Positions 1 through 6,604 of a stretch of 16,553 nt of DNA are shown here, one piece after another. The number at the start of each line of letters is the position of its first letter. The stretch's first letter is position 1. The DNA is taken from the NCBI GenBank assembly GCA_002433465.1, contig DJIE01000180.1:10894-27446 (forward strand). The letters run 5' to 3'. The stretch comes from Salinisphaera sp. UBA6602. Its GTDB lineage: Bacteria > Pseudomonadota > Gammaproteobacteria > Nevskiales > Salinisphaeraceae. Both the position numbers and the translations under genes were made by a program. The notes under the pieces were generated by a model, which had not been told where the DNA came from, made no database searches, and worked only from the letters and a program-made list of their open reading frames with translations.

Positions 1-410
1 GCCGGAAGCAGATCGAGAAAGGCGGCGAATTCCTCGGCCTGGAAGGTCTTGGTCGGCGGCAGCTGCCACAGAATCGGACCAAGCCGATCACCCAGCGCGG
101 ACAGCCCCGAGTTCACGAACCGGGCAATGCCCTCACCGGCCTCGTCCAGGCGCTTGCGGTTGACCACATAGCGCGGCGCCTTGAGCGAGAACGCGAAGCC
201 GTCGGGCACGGCCTCTGCCCAGCGTGCGAAGGTGGCGGGCTGCTGGGTGCGGTAGTAGGTGCCGTTGACTTCGATCGTCGCGAGCTTTTCCGCCGCATAG
301 GCAAGCTCGTTTTTCTGGGCAAGAGCGTCCGGGTAAAACGTTCCCCGCCAGGGCTTGTAGGTCCAGCCGCCGATGCCGGCACGGATGGTGGCGTTCGGTT
401 GCTCTGTCAC
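1..410 (-). CDS. DUF72 family protein, 3' end cut off by the window edge
   Basis: Reading the minus strand from a GTG at 410 gives an open frame with no stop to the window edge, so about 136 N-terminal residues are visible. The start of the protein has the DUF72 (YecE-like) signature: IRAGIGGWTYKPWRGTFYP near residues 9-27, then TIEVNGTYYR and PDGFAFSLKAPRYV, which match the canonical pattern GTSGW-x-Y-W-x-G-x-FYP / VE-x-N-x-TFYR / F-x-KxPR. DUF72 proteins have a TIM-barrel-like fold and no established biochemical role. The GTG is chosen because homology begins just after it; no strong Shine-Dalgarno sequence precedes it. It is a second, more canonical member of the family that also occurs at 3810-4856. 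Family assignment is confident; exact start is less so. Confidence 0.9.
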   Translation of the reverse strand, partial: MTEQPNATIRAGIGGWTYKPWRGTFYPDALAQKNELAYAAEKLATIEVNGTYYRTQQPATFARWAEAVPDGFAFSLKAPRYVVNRKRLDEAGEGIARFVNSGLSALGDRLGPILWQLPPTKTFQAEEFAAFLDLLP

Positions 411-701
411 GGCCCAGCCAAGGGCCTGTCGACGCGAGCGAAATCGCCGCGCCGCGAACCATTTTTGTGCAAGACAATACGTCGCGGGCGTGCTGTCGGT
501 TTGCGACATGAGCCAGCGGCAATGCCGGACTGCGCGCCTCGAATAGTTACGCAGGGGATCCGCGTGCCGACGGGTTGCGTCCCGAAATCCACCATGCAGC
601 GTTGCGCGTCGTTCATTTGGCTCACCCAGCATCTCTGCTCGCGCCTTGCCGGGCGAATTTGCGCAAGGCAACGCGACGATTGGCGTTAGCGTTAACAGGC
701 G
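411..701. other. Gap between mntP and the DUF72 gene, no gene seen
   Basis: This 291-base stretch holds only short, arginine- and cysteine-rich frames that look like chance. One of them stops at 407-409 on the minus strand and so overlaps the GTG at 408-410 as GTGA, but its protein has no recognisable character. Any promoter for the DUF72 gene must lie here or the gene is read through from mntP; I see no clear -35/-10 pair. A 7-bp inverted repeat, GCCTTGC (643-649) and GCAAGGC (663-669), lies about 33 bp past the mntP stop and could help end its transcript, but it has no U tract. Confidence 0.5.
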
Positions 702-1265
702 CTAGAGCAGACCGATATGCTCGAACAGTATCGCCGTGCCAATACCGATCAGCACGAAGCCGCCGACGCCTTCCGCATAGCGTGGCACACGTTTGCCGGC
801 AAGGCCGCCGAGCATGAAGCCCAGGCAGGTCATCGCAAATGTGGTGGCGCCGATAATGAACACAGCAGGCAGGATCGGCACGCCGAGCACCAACAACGGC
901 ATGCCGACCGCTGCGGCATCGATACTCGTTCCCAGGGCCAATAGCAGCATGCGGCCGCCACTGGCAGGTTCGTCCGGCGCGCTTTTCGTATCCGGACGGA
1001 CCGCCTCATAGATCATCTTCGTGCCGATACCCAGCAACAAGACGAACGCAATCCAGTGGTCGACCGCTGCGATGACCGATCCCAGCACCAGGCCCAGCGT
1101 CCAGCCGATCAGCGGCAACAACGCCTCGAGGGCACCGAAATAGAACGCGACGCGTACCGCTTCGGCAACCGGGGTGCGCCGTTGAAGCGCGCCCTGAGTC
1201 ACGGACGCAGCAAAGGCATCCATCGACAGGCTCAGCCCCAGCGAAAATGACGTAAGGAGTGACAT
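702..1265 (-). CDS. mntP: Manganese efflux pump MntP
   Basis: A 187-residue, six-helix membrane protein of the MntP (formerly YebN, DUF204) family, which exports Mn(II) from the cytoplasm and protects against manganese excess. The N-terminus carries LSLSMDAFAAS (Asp16) and the second half repeats the motif as GTSIDAAAVG (Asp116). These paired membrane aspartates are the residues known to matter in E. coli MntP, and the length equals the family norm. The hydrophilic stretch at about 89-104 is the usual cytoplasmic loop between the two three-helix halves. The ATG at 1265 is preceded by GGGA at a suitable distance. The gene is transcribed away from the DUF1275 gene across a 354-bp gap. In other proteobacteria mntP is often under MntR or a yybP-ykoY manganese riboswitch; I could not recognise either here. 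Confidence 0.96.
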   Translation of the reverse strand: MSLLTSFSLGLSLSMDAFAASVTQGALQRRTPVAEAVRVAFYFGALEALLPLIGWTLGLVLGSVIAAVDHWIAFVLLLGIGTKMIYEAVRPDTKSAPDEPASGGRMLLLALGTSIDAAAVGMPLLVLGVPILPAVFIIGATTFAMTCLGFMLGGLAGKRVPRYAEGVGGFVLIGIGTAILFEHIGLL

Positions 1266-1343
1266 CAGCGATCCCGCTGTTTCGAACGGCTGTGCAATCG
1301 GGACGTCAGACTAGCTCAAAACCGATTAAAAACAATAATTTGC

Positions 1344-1373
1344 GCTATACCCAGATATTCAGCCCATGCTCAA
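1344..1373 (-). promoter_or_regulatory. Candidate sigma-70 promoter for mntP
   Basis: On the minus strand TTGAGC (1373-1368) is followed after 18 bases by TATAGC (1349-1344). Each hexamer matches four of six consensus positions, and the pair sits about 80 bases upstream of the mntP start in an AT-rich patch. A weaker alternative, TTGTTT followed by TAGTCT, lies nearer the gene. The prediction is by eye only. Confidence 0.3.
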
Positions 1374-1438
1374 ACCCGGCAAGCGAACAGGATAATCCAC
1401 CCATTTTCATGTGTTTGCACCCTATCGAGTTGACCCTG

Positions 1439-1450
1439 GGCTGATCAGCC
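1439..1450. repeat. Perfect 12-bp palindrome GGCTGATCAGCC
   Basis: GGCTGATCAGCC reads the same on both strands and lies between the divergent mntP and YoaK-like genes. It could be half of an operator for a dimeric regulator. A palindrome of this length can arise by chance in a GC-rich genome, so the role is unproven. Confidence 0.35.
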
Positions 1451-1619
1451 GGAGGCATGGCGGTCGCCCGGCTGGCCCTGTGGCTGTGTGAGCTGCGCAG
1501 CCGGCGCCAACGGGCGGGCCGGGCAGGCCGGACAGGCGCCCGGCACTCGCGGCGATGTTGTGCTCGTATGGTGGACACCGCAAAATCGGCGGCCTGTCGT
1601 CGCCAACGTACCTGCCAAC

Positions 1620-2276
1620 GTGATCAGCTACCGCCGCCGCGAACGTGTGATTGCTGCCGGCCTGACGTCGCTGTCGGGCTATGTCGATGCTATGGGCTTC
1701 ATCGCGCTGGGCGGCTACTTCGTGTCGTTCATGAGCGGGAATTCCACTCGCCTGGGCGTGGGGCTGGAAAGCGCCTGGTCGAAGGCCGCCCTGCCGGCGA
1801 TGCTGATCGGCCTGTTCGTGGCCGGCGTGGTGCTGGGCACGCTCACCGGCCAGGTCGCGCGCAGTCGCCGCCCGAGCGCCGTGGTCGCGCTCGTAACGGT
1901 GCTGCTGTGTGCGGCCGCGATCTTTAACGACGCCGGCATGAGCTCGCTGGCGGTCATGTTCATGGCCCTGGCCATGGGGGCAGAGAACACCGTGTTCGAA
2001 CGCAATGGCGAAGTCACCATCGGGCTGACCTATATGACGGGTACGCTGGTCAAGCTTGGCCAGCGCGTGACCTCGGCCCTGCTCGGCCAGGGCGATCGTT
2101 TCGCATGGGCCTGGTACCTGCTGCTATGGCTTGGCCTGGTGGTCGGCACGCTGGTCGGGGCGGCCGTCTATAACCGTATCGGCCTGGACGGCCTGTGGTT
2201 CGCCGCTCTGGCCGCGGCTGCACTCGGCGTCGCGGCGCACCGCTATATCGGTGCCGACGCAAAACCGAAGCTCTGA
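1620..2276 (+). CDS. YoaK/DUF1275 family membrane protein
   Basis: A predicted six-helix inner-membrane protein of 218 residues, matching the DUF1275 (YoaK) family in length and motifs. The first helix holds GYVDAMGFIALGGYFVSFMSGN, split here as GYVDAMGF and FMSGN, which corresponds to the family pattern G-x-x-DA-x-x-F...TGN. The second half holds AMGAENTVF and YMTGTLVKLGQ, matching the repeated MGxQN...TGT pattern. The family is widespread in bacteria but its substrate or function is unknown; transport is often supposed. The frame is open further upstream to a GTG at 1488 (262 residues), but homology begins about ten residues after the GTG at 1620, so that start is preferred although no clear ribosome site precedes it. 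The gene stands alone on the plus strand. Confidence 0.85.
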   Translation: MISYRRRERVIAAGLTSLSGYVDAMGFIALGGYFVSFMSGNSTRLGVGLESAWSKAALPAMLIGLFVAGVVLGTLTGQVARSRRPSAVVALVTVLLCAAAIFNDAGMSSLAVMFMALAMGAENTVFERNGEVTIGLTYMTGTLVKLGQRVTSALLGQGDRFAWAWYLLLWLGLVVGTLVGAAVYNRIGLDGLWFAALAAAALGVAAHRYIGADAKPKL

Positions 2277-2359
2277 TCAACGCCTTGCGGCTCGACTTCG
2301 AGGTCGCTGCCAGGGAACTACAAGGCGCAGCGACTGCTCAGGGGCAGGTCAAGCTGCGG

Positions 2360-2374
2360 GCGCCGTGGCGGCGC
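2360..2374 (+). terminator. Short GC hairpin after the YoaK-like gene
   Basis: GCGCC (2360-2364) and GGCGC (2370-2374) form a five-pair stem with a five-base loop, followed by GTTTG. It lies about 85 bases past the stop codon of the YoaK-like gene. The stem is short and the T run is only three, so this is a weak terminator candidate. Confidence 0.25.
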
Positions 2375-2455
2375 GTTTGCGGCCAACCGTAATCGGCGCC
2401 CACTCAGCGCAACCCAAAGGATTTGGTACGATTTTCCCTAGCATTCGCGCGACGT

Positions 2456-2494
2456 TGGCACGATAATCAGTGCCACTTTAATCAGTGCCACTTT
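2456..2494. repeat. 15-bp tandem repeat with overlapping inverted repeat
   Basis: The unit aatcagtgccacttt occurs twice back to back, perfectly (2465-2479 and 2480-2494). Just before it, TGGCAC (2456-2461) forms an inverted repeat with the GTGCCA of the first unit (2470-2475), and the second unit repeats GTGCCA at 2485-2490. There are thus three half-sites of one hexamer about 15 bases apart, ending about 65 bases upstream of the diguanylate cyclase start. The spacing and position suit an operator or activator site for that gene; this is inference from layout. Confidence 0.6.
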
Positions 2495-2559
2495 CAAGCT
2501 AGGCGAGTTCTAAGCCGATAGAAGCCCGTATCAGCCGGGCGTCGTTCCATACCTTATGA

Positions 2560-3381
2560 ATGACCGTGTTTGCACCTTGTCGTAATCGCTCGCCGGCACA
2601 TTCGCGGCCGGGCCGCCGCCTCGTTTCGCATCAGCACGCGCCGTCGGGGCGGCTACGCTCGTTCGTACGCCGCGTCGGCGTCTGGAAAGGCACGGCCATC
2701 TTCACGTTCGCCTCGACCCTTATTGCCTTTGCGGTCACCGGCGTCAGCCTGGAACTGGCCGGCCTGCGGCACGGCGCGATCGGCTATCTGATCGCGCTTG
2801 CCTGTTCCCTCACGATCATGCCCGCGATGATGGTCGCGCTGCTGTCGCTGATCAAACGTCTCGACGAAGCCGAACACGCGTTGTATCGACTCGCACGCAC
2901 CGACGAACTGACCGATCTACCCAACCGGCGTGCGCTGTTCGAAGCCGCCGTCCAGCAGTTGCAGACCGATACCGCCGTGGCCCTGCTTTTCATCGACATC
3001 GACCATTTCAAACGCGTGAACGATACCTACGGCCATCGCATCGGAGACATCATTCTCTGCCGCGTGGCCGAGGCGATCGACGGGCAGCTGTCGGCACGTG
3101 GCCTGTTGTACCGCTTCGGCGGCGAAGAATTTGCGGGCCTGCTTTACAACACGCCGCCGGCCGAGGCACGCGATATCGCCGAAGCCCTGCGCGAACATAT
3201 CCAGCGTACCCCGATCACCGTCGGTGAGCACACGCTCTACATCACGCTGAGCATCGGCGTGGCCACGGCCGACAACGCCCGCAACAGCCAGATCACCACG
3301 CTCATCGACCACGCCGATCAGGCGGTCTATGAAGCCAAGAATGCGGGCCGTAACAGGATTCATCTGGCACCCGCGGCATAA
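2560..3381 (+). CDS. Membrane-anchored diguanylate cyclase (GGDEF)
   Basis: A 273-residue protein predicted to make cyclic-di-GMP from two GTP. After a basic, probably unstructured N-terminus there are two membrane helices (about 42-65 and 73-97), a short linker, then a GGDEF domain from about residue 112 to the end. The catalytic features are present: TDELTDLPNRR, FIDIDHFKRVND-x-YGH-x-x-GD with both metal-binding aspartates (146, 148), and the active-site loop RFGGEEF (GGEEF at 187-191). The residues in the inhibitory-site position are not RxxD, so product inhibition is probably absent. No sensory domain is seen apart from the membrane pair. The ATG at 2560 is the first good start in frame; a start nearer residue 40 cannot be excluded because the first 40 residues look unlike a conserved domain. 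The gene is convergent with the DUF1244 gene, only 25 bp apart. Confidence 0.92.
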   Translation: MTVFAPCRNRSPAHSRPGRRLVSHQHAPSGRLRSFVRRVGVWKGTAIFTFASTLIAFAVTGVSLELAGLRHGAIGYLIALACSLTIMPAMMVALLSLIKRLDEAEHALYRLARTDELTDLPNRRALFEAAVQQLQTDTAVALLFIDIDHFKRVNDTYGHRIGDIILCRVAEAIDGQLSARGLLYRFGGEEFAGLLYNTPPAEARDIAEALREHIQRTPITVGEHTLYITLSIGVATADNARNSQITTLIDHADQAVYEAKNAGRNRIHLAPAA

Positions 3382-3406
3382 AGCGCTGCGAGATTGCTAA
3401 CCGGCG

Positions 3407-3724
3407 CTAGTTACCTGCGCGGGTGTCGGCGTGGCCGTCTTCGCCGGCCGTGAACTGCGCTTTCTGTTCCTCGGTCGCCGGCGTCTGGTATTGCTGCTTG
3501 TAGTCGGCATACGGCATGCCATAAACATGTTCACGCGCCTCGGCATCGCTGATCGAAGCGCCGCGAAGCTCGGCCTCGGCGCGATACCATTTCGACAGGC
3601 AGTTACGACAGAAGCCCGCCAGATTCATCAGATCGATGTTCTGCACGTCGGTCCTGGCTTGCAGATGCTTGACCAGGCCACGAAAAGCGGCGGCTTCGGC
3701 TTCGATACGGGTCTGTTCGTCCAT
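3407..3724 (-). CDS. DUF1244 family protein
   Basis: A small soluble protein of 105 residues. The core, FRGLVKHLQARTDVQNIDLMNL (residues 14-35, quoted as FRGLVKHLQ...DLMNL) followed by AGFCRNCLSKWY (Cys39 and Cys42) and, further on, VYGMPYADYK, is diagnostic of the DUF1244 family, a helical domain conserved in proteobacteria. Function is unknown. The CxxC-like pair next to Asn and Lys residues could bind a metal or be redox active, but that is inference. The C-terminal 20 residues are polar and probably disordered. It is the last gene of a minus-strand run after the DUF72 gene, 85 bp downstream of it. That gap is long enough for its own promoter (TATACC near 3752-3757 is a possible -10) but co-transcription is equally possible. 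Confidence 0.9.
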   Translation of the reverse strand: MDEQTRIEAEAAAFRGLVKHLQARTDVQNIDLMNLAGFCRNCLSKWYRAEAELRGASISDAEAREHVYGMPYADYKQQYQTPATEEQKAQFTAGEDGHADTRAGN

Positions 3725-3809
3725 GGCAATGCTCGTTCAAATAAATGAATTCGGTATACGCCCGTGCCGGATCGGCGGCCGAGCGCAGCAGGTATCAGTA
3801 TAGAAGCCG

Positions 3810-4856
3810 CTAGCTGCGATCGCGGCCGCGGGTGGCCAGCGACTGGATGGCATCAGCCAGCGCCCGCACCGATTCCGGCGCACAGCCTTCGGCCTTGTTG
3901 TTGATGGTGATATACACCGGCTGATCCTGACCGGCCGTTCCGGCCGCCACGCGGGCAACGATCTCGCGCGTATGCGGGTCGGGGTCGACCATCTGGTCGA
4001 ACGGGGCATAGCTCTCGCGCGCGGCCTCGTAGCCGTAGGCGCCGTGTCGGGGGTTGAGGTTCCATCGGCACACGAAGGGGCCGGGCCAGAGCTGGCGCAG
4101 AATGGGCAGTTGGTCGCCCGGAGCCGGCATCTTCGGGTGCAGCCCGAGGCAGTATGTCGCACCACTGTCCTTGAGCGCATCGACGAACGCCGGAGCCAAC
4201 CACTGCGGGTTACGTACTTCGACCGCGACGACGGCATGGGGCACCCGCGCCTTGACCTGCTGCATGCGGCACAGCACCTCGTGCAGCCGGGCAATCAAGG
4301 CATCGAGATCGGCCAGCACGCGCCCCGGCAGCGGGCTGATCTGAAACACCAGCGCGCCGAGCTTTTCGCCCAGGCCCTCGCTCGCGGGCGCGGCGAACTC
4401 GTGCCAGGCCAGGTCCGCGTCCAGAAAATCGGGGTTGTCGCGTACGCCCTGGCCGCCGCTTTCACGAATAAGCGCATCGGTCACCCGGGCCGGCGCCTTG
4501 ACCAGAAAGCGAAACCCGTCCGGGACCTGTTCGGCATAGGCTGCGTACTGGGCAACGCTCAGGGGCCGATAAAAGGCGCGGTCCAGGCTCACCGCCCCGA
4601 ACAGCGGGTGACGGGCATAGGCCGACAAACCCGCACGCGAGAGCTGTTTTTCGCTGTACAGCCGATCCCACACGCGGTTCGCCCAGCCGGGGAAATGCCA
4701 GGACGACGTCCCCAGGCGCAGATGGGCCGGCAGCTGCACCGCCAACCGCTTGAGCGCTTCATCCGGCACGGCCGCGCCCACCCCGGCGTGGGCCGACGCC
4801 TCATCGGCAAACAGCGATCCGGTGCGCGCCGGGTCAGACGGGTGATCAGCCACCAT
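3810..4856 (-). CDS. DUF72 family protein, divergent member
   Basis: A 348-residue soluble protein of the DUF72 (YecE-like) family, predicted TIM-barrel-like, of unknown biochemical role. The family landmarks are GTSSWHFPGW (49-58), VPDGFRFLVKAP (about 111-122), VAVEVRNPQW (about 211-219) and NNKAEGCAP (319-327). In the segment where most members read VE-x-N-x-TFYR, this one has AVSLDRAFYRP, so the usual Glu/Asn are replaced. It also has a longer N-terminus and central insert than the canonical member at the left edge. The ATG at 4856 is preferred because AGGGG lies six bases before it; an in-frame GTG at 4880 would add eight residues. It is the middle gene of DUF3144-DUF72-DUF1244, 47 bp after the DUF3144 stop, which suggests one transcript. 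Confidence 0.9.
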   Translation of the reverse strand: MVADHPSDPARTGSLFADEASAHAGVGAAVPDEALKRLAVQLPAHLRLGTSSWHFPGWANRVWDRLYSEKQLSRAGLSAYARHPLFGAVSLDRAFYRPLSVAQYAAYAEQVPDGFRFLVKAPARVTDALIRESGGQGVRDNPDFLDADLAWHEFAAPASEGLGEKLGALVFQISPLPGRVLADLDALIARLHEVLCRMQQVKARVPHAVVAVEVRNPQWLAPAFVDALKDSGATYCLGLHPKMPAPGDQLPILRQLWPGPFVCRWNLNPRHGAYGYEAARESYAPFDQMVDPDPHTREIVARVAAGTAGQDQPVYITINNKAEGCAPESVRALADAIQSLATRGRDRS

Positions 4857-4903
4857 CGATCGCCCCTGGCCGGATTCCACTCACCCCGGGCAAGTCGGCG
4901 CCC

Positions 4904-5200
4904 CTACGACTTGTCGCGACCGGTATAACGATCGAAGTTCGCCATGCATTCATCGAAATGGTCTTCGAACATCTTGCGGTACTGGGCCGTGAAGTACTCG
5001 ATGGCGTTGTCGCGCTCCTCGGCCATATCGTCGCGGGTTTCGGCCGTGGCCGCGACCTGAAAGGCATTGAACCGCGCCGTGGCGTACATCAGCGAAGCAC
5101 TGACCTGGCCGGCCGACACGCTCTGCGACTGGCGGTTGGCAATATCGATCACTTCGTCCGCGCGGCTGCGAAACGCCGGAGATAGGCTTTTTCCACTCAT
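4904..5200 (-). CDS. DUF3144 family protein
   Basis: A small, acidic, soluble helical protein of 98 residues. The pattern RADEVIDIANRQS (13-25), GQVSASLMYATARFNAF (31-47), then an acidic helix ending in AIEYFTAQYRKMFEDHFDEC (66-85), matches the DUF3144 family, short proteobacterial proteins of unknown function. The frame stays open upstream for another 208 codons, but those would run antisense through the DUF917 gene and show no conservation, so the start is placed at the ATG at 5200, where homology begins; AGGA lies about ten bases before it. It appears to be the first gene of a minus-strand run with the DUF72 and DUF1244 genes. Its promoter must lie in the 207-bp gap shared with the divergent DUF917 gene. 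Confidence 0.85.
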   Translation of the reverse strand: MSGKSLSPAFRSRADEVIDIANRQSQSVSAGQVSASLMYATARFNAFQVAATAETRDDMAEERDNAIEYFTAQYRKMFEDHFDECMANFDRYTGRDKS

Positions 5201-5407
5201 GGGCGCCTGTCCTGGAAGACATGAATTGGGCCGCACAGGATACCGGAGACGTTCGCTCACGAAACGCGCCCCGGGACGTACACAACAAGATCGGCCCCTG
5301 CCCGCGGGTAGCGCACAGGGCGCAGAAGGACTTTTGCGCAATGGCCAATTAAGAACCCGATTCGCGCGCCGACAAAGTAGAAGCAACCCAACCGGCCTGA
5401 AAAACCC

Positions 5408-6586
5408 ATGAGCTATCGCTACGGCCTGGAAGATTTTCGTTCGATCGCCGTGGGGGCGGCACTGCTGGGTAGCGGTGGCGGTGGCAGCTATCACGACGCA
5501 CACAACGTCATCGCCGAGCTGGGCGATAGCGGCTGGACCGGCACCGTCGAGGTGCGCGACTACGACGGCGCGACCGATGCCTGCGTACTCGCCATGATGG
5601 GCTCGCCCGACGCGGCCGAGGATCTGGCCCTGGCCGATATCGAACGCGCCATGCACAACACCGTGGACGCCTTCGGCACGCTTTGCGGCATGACGCCGCG
5701 CTGCGTGATTCCGGTCGAGATCGGGCCGATCAATTCCACCGTACCCTTGATCGCGGCGGCATTGAACAGCCAAACGATCGCTTGGGTGGTCGACGGCGAC
5801 GGCGCCGGCCGTGCCGTCCCCCAACTGCCACAGACCGTCTACGGCGGTGCCGCCGGGCTGGCACCCAGCCCCTGCGTGCTGGCCGATGATGCCGCCTCGG
5901 CCGGCGCAATCCGGTCGGCCCGTATCGGCGCCGCCAGCGCTGCCGAAGTGGAGTCGTTGGCAGGCAGTCTGGTCAATGCATTTGGCAGCTATGCGGGGAT
6001 CATGCTCTGGCCATCGACCCGGAGCAACGGGTTCGCATTAAAAAACAATTATTTGCCGGGCACGTTAGAACAAACGCGCAAATTGGGGCAATATCTCATG
6101 CAGGGGGACGAAAAACCGGCGACGCAGGCGGTGGTTGAACGCATTACAGCGATCACCGGCCGACGCGCGTCGGCCGCTTTAATCCAGGTTTACATCACCG
6201 ACGTCAAGCAGGCGACCAGTCTGGCTTCGCTCGACGTGGGCACCATCAGGCTGGACGACCATCCGGATATCGGCCAGAGCCGCAATACGTACTTCATCTA
6301 CAACATGAACGAGAATCTGATTCTGTATTCTGCGCAGCACGAAGCCCCGCTTGTCGTGGCACCGGACTCGATCTGCTACTACGCCGAGCACACGGGACGC
6401 GGCTTCTCGAACGCCTTCGACGACCTCGCGCCCTACTATGATCGAGCCAACGCACGTAGCACCGGCATCGCCCTAAGCGTCATCAAGATCGATGCTGCCC
6501 CCGCCTTTCGTCGCGCCGCCGGCGTGGTAGAGAGTTTTACCACCCTGTTGCGCGCGATCGGCTACGGTGGCCGAGTGCCCGGCTGA
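5408..6586 (+). CDS. DUF917 (hydantoinase-associated, S-methyl-thiohydantoin desulfurase-type) protein
   Basis: A 392-residue cytoplasmic protein of the DUF917 family. Visible landmarks are the glycine loop LLGSGGGGSYHD (20-30), VIPVEIGPINS (100-110), and VVDGDGAGRAVPQLPQTVY (128-145), matching the family pattern E-x-G-G-x-N...DxDGxGRAFPE. Members are commonly encoded beside hydantoinase/oxoprolinase-type genes, and the fold has been linked to S-methyl-thiohydantoin desulfuration; the substrate here is unknown. No hydantoinase subunit is present nearby, which is unusual. Instead a PAS-GGDEF gene follows 18 bp later, so the two are likely co-transcribed. Between about residues 210 and 262 the codon use shifts to AT-rich choices (several TTA and TTG leucines) unlike the rest of the gene. 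The ATG at 5408 puts the first conserved block at the usual place; the ribosome site is weak. Confidence 0.88.
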   Translation: MSYRYGLEDFRSIAVGAALLGSGGGGSYHDAHNVIAELGDSGWTGTVEVRDYDGATDACVLAMMGSPDAAEDLALADIERAMHNTVDAFGTLCGMTPRCVIPVEIGPINSTVPLIAAALNSQTIAWVVDGDGAGRAVPQLPQTVYGGAAGLAPSPCVLADDAASAGAIRSARIGAASAAEVESLAGSLVNAFGSYAGIMLWPSTRSNGFALKNNYLPGTLEQTRKLGQYLMQGDEKPATQAVVERITAITGRRASAALIQVYITDVKQATSLASLDVGTIRLDDHPDIGQSRNTYFIYNMNENLILYSAQHEAPLVVAPDSICYYAEHTGRGFSNAFDDLAPYYDRANARSTGIALSVIKIDAAPAFRRAAGVVESFTTLLRAIGYGGRVPG

Positions 6587-6604
6587 TCACCTCAGACTGC
6601 CCGC

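Larger units (their letters stand above)
1266..1619. other. Divergent intergenic region between mntP and the YoaK-like gene
   Basis: The stretch carries control signals for two genes read in opposite directions. It contains a locally AT-rich patch (about 1320-1375), unusual in this GC-rich window, a candidate minus-strand promoter for mntP (1344-1373) and a perfect 12-bp palindrome at 1439-1450 just before a GGAGG. From about 1450 the sequence becomes very GC-rich. It can be read as an N-terminal extension of the plus-strand gene from a GTG at 1488, but the extra residues (Gly/Arg/Pro-rich, then VVLVWW) do not resemble the family, so I treat this part as leader. Confidence 0.5.

Noticed and set aside
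407..625. A 72-residue minus-strand frame overlapping the DUF72 start as GTGA
   Set aside because: The overlap looks like coupling, but the peptide is Cys/Arg-rich with no recognisable fold and no ribosome site.
1457..1927. A 156-codon plus-strand frame starting after GGAGG
   Set aside because: The GGAGG is only one base from the ATG, too close for initiation, and the frame is a shadow of the YoaK-like gene with Arg-rich translation.
2455..2470. A sigma-54-like promoter (TTGGCACG)
   Set aside because: The -24 element looks good, but the required GC of the -12 element is absent at the fixed spacing. The sequence is better explained as part of the repeat.
3382..3408. Inverted repeat AGCGC/GCGCT between the GGDEF and DUF1244 stops
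   Set aside because: Only five pairs with a 17-base loop, no T run, and it overlaps a stop codon; not convincing as a terminator.
3972..4928. A 318-codon plus-strand open frame
   Set aside because: Antisense to the DUF72 gene and part of the DUF3144 gene; composition is typical of a frame shadow.
5201..5824. A 208-codon N-terminal extension of the DUF3144 protein
   Set aside because: It would be antisense to the DUF917 gene and lacks conservation; the family begins at the ATG at 5200.
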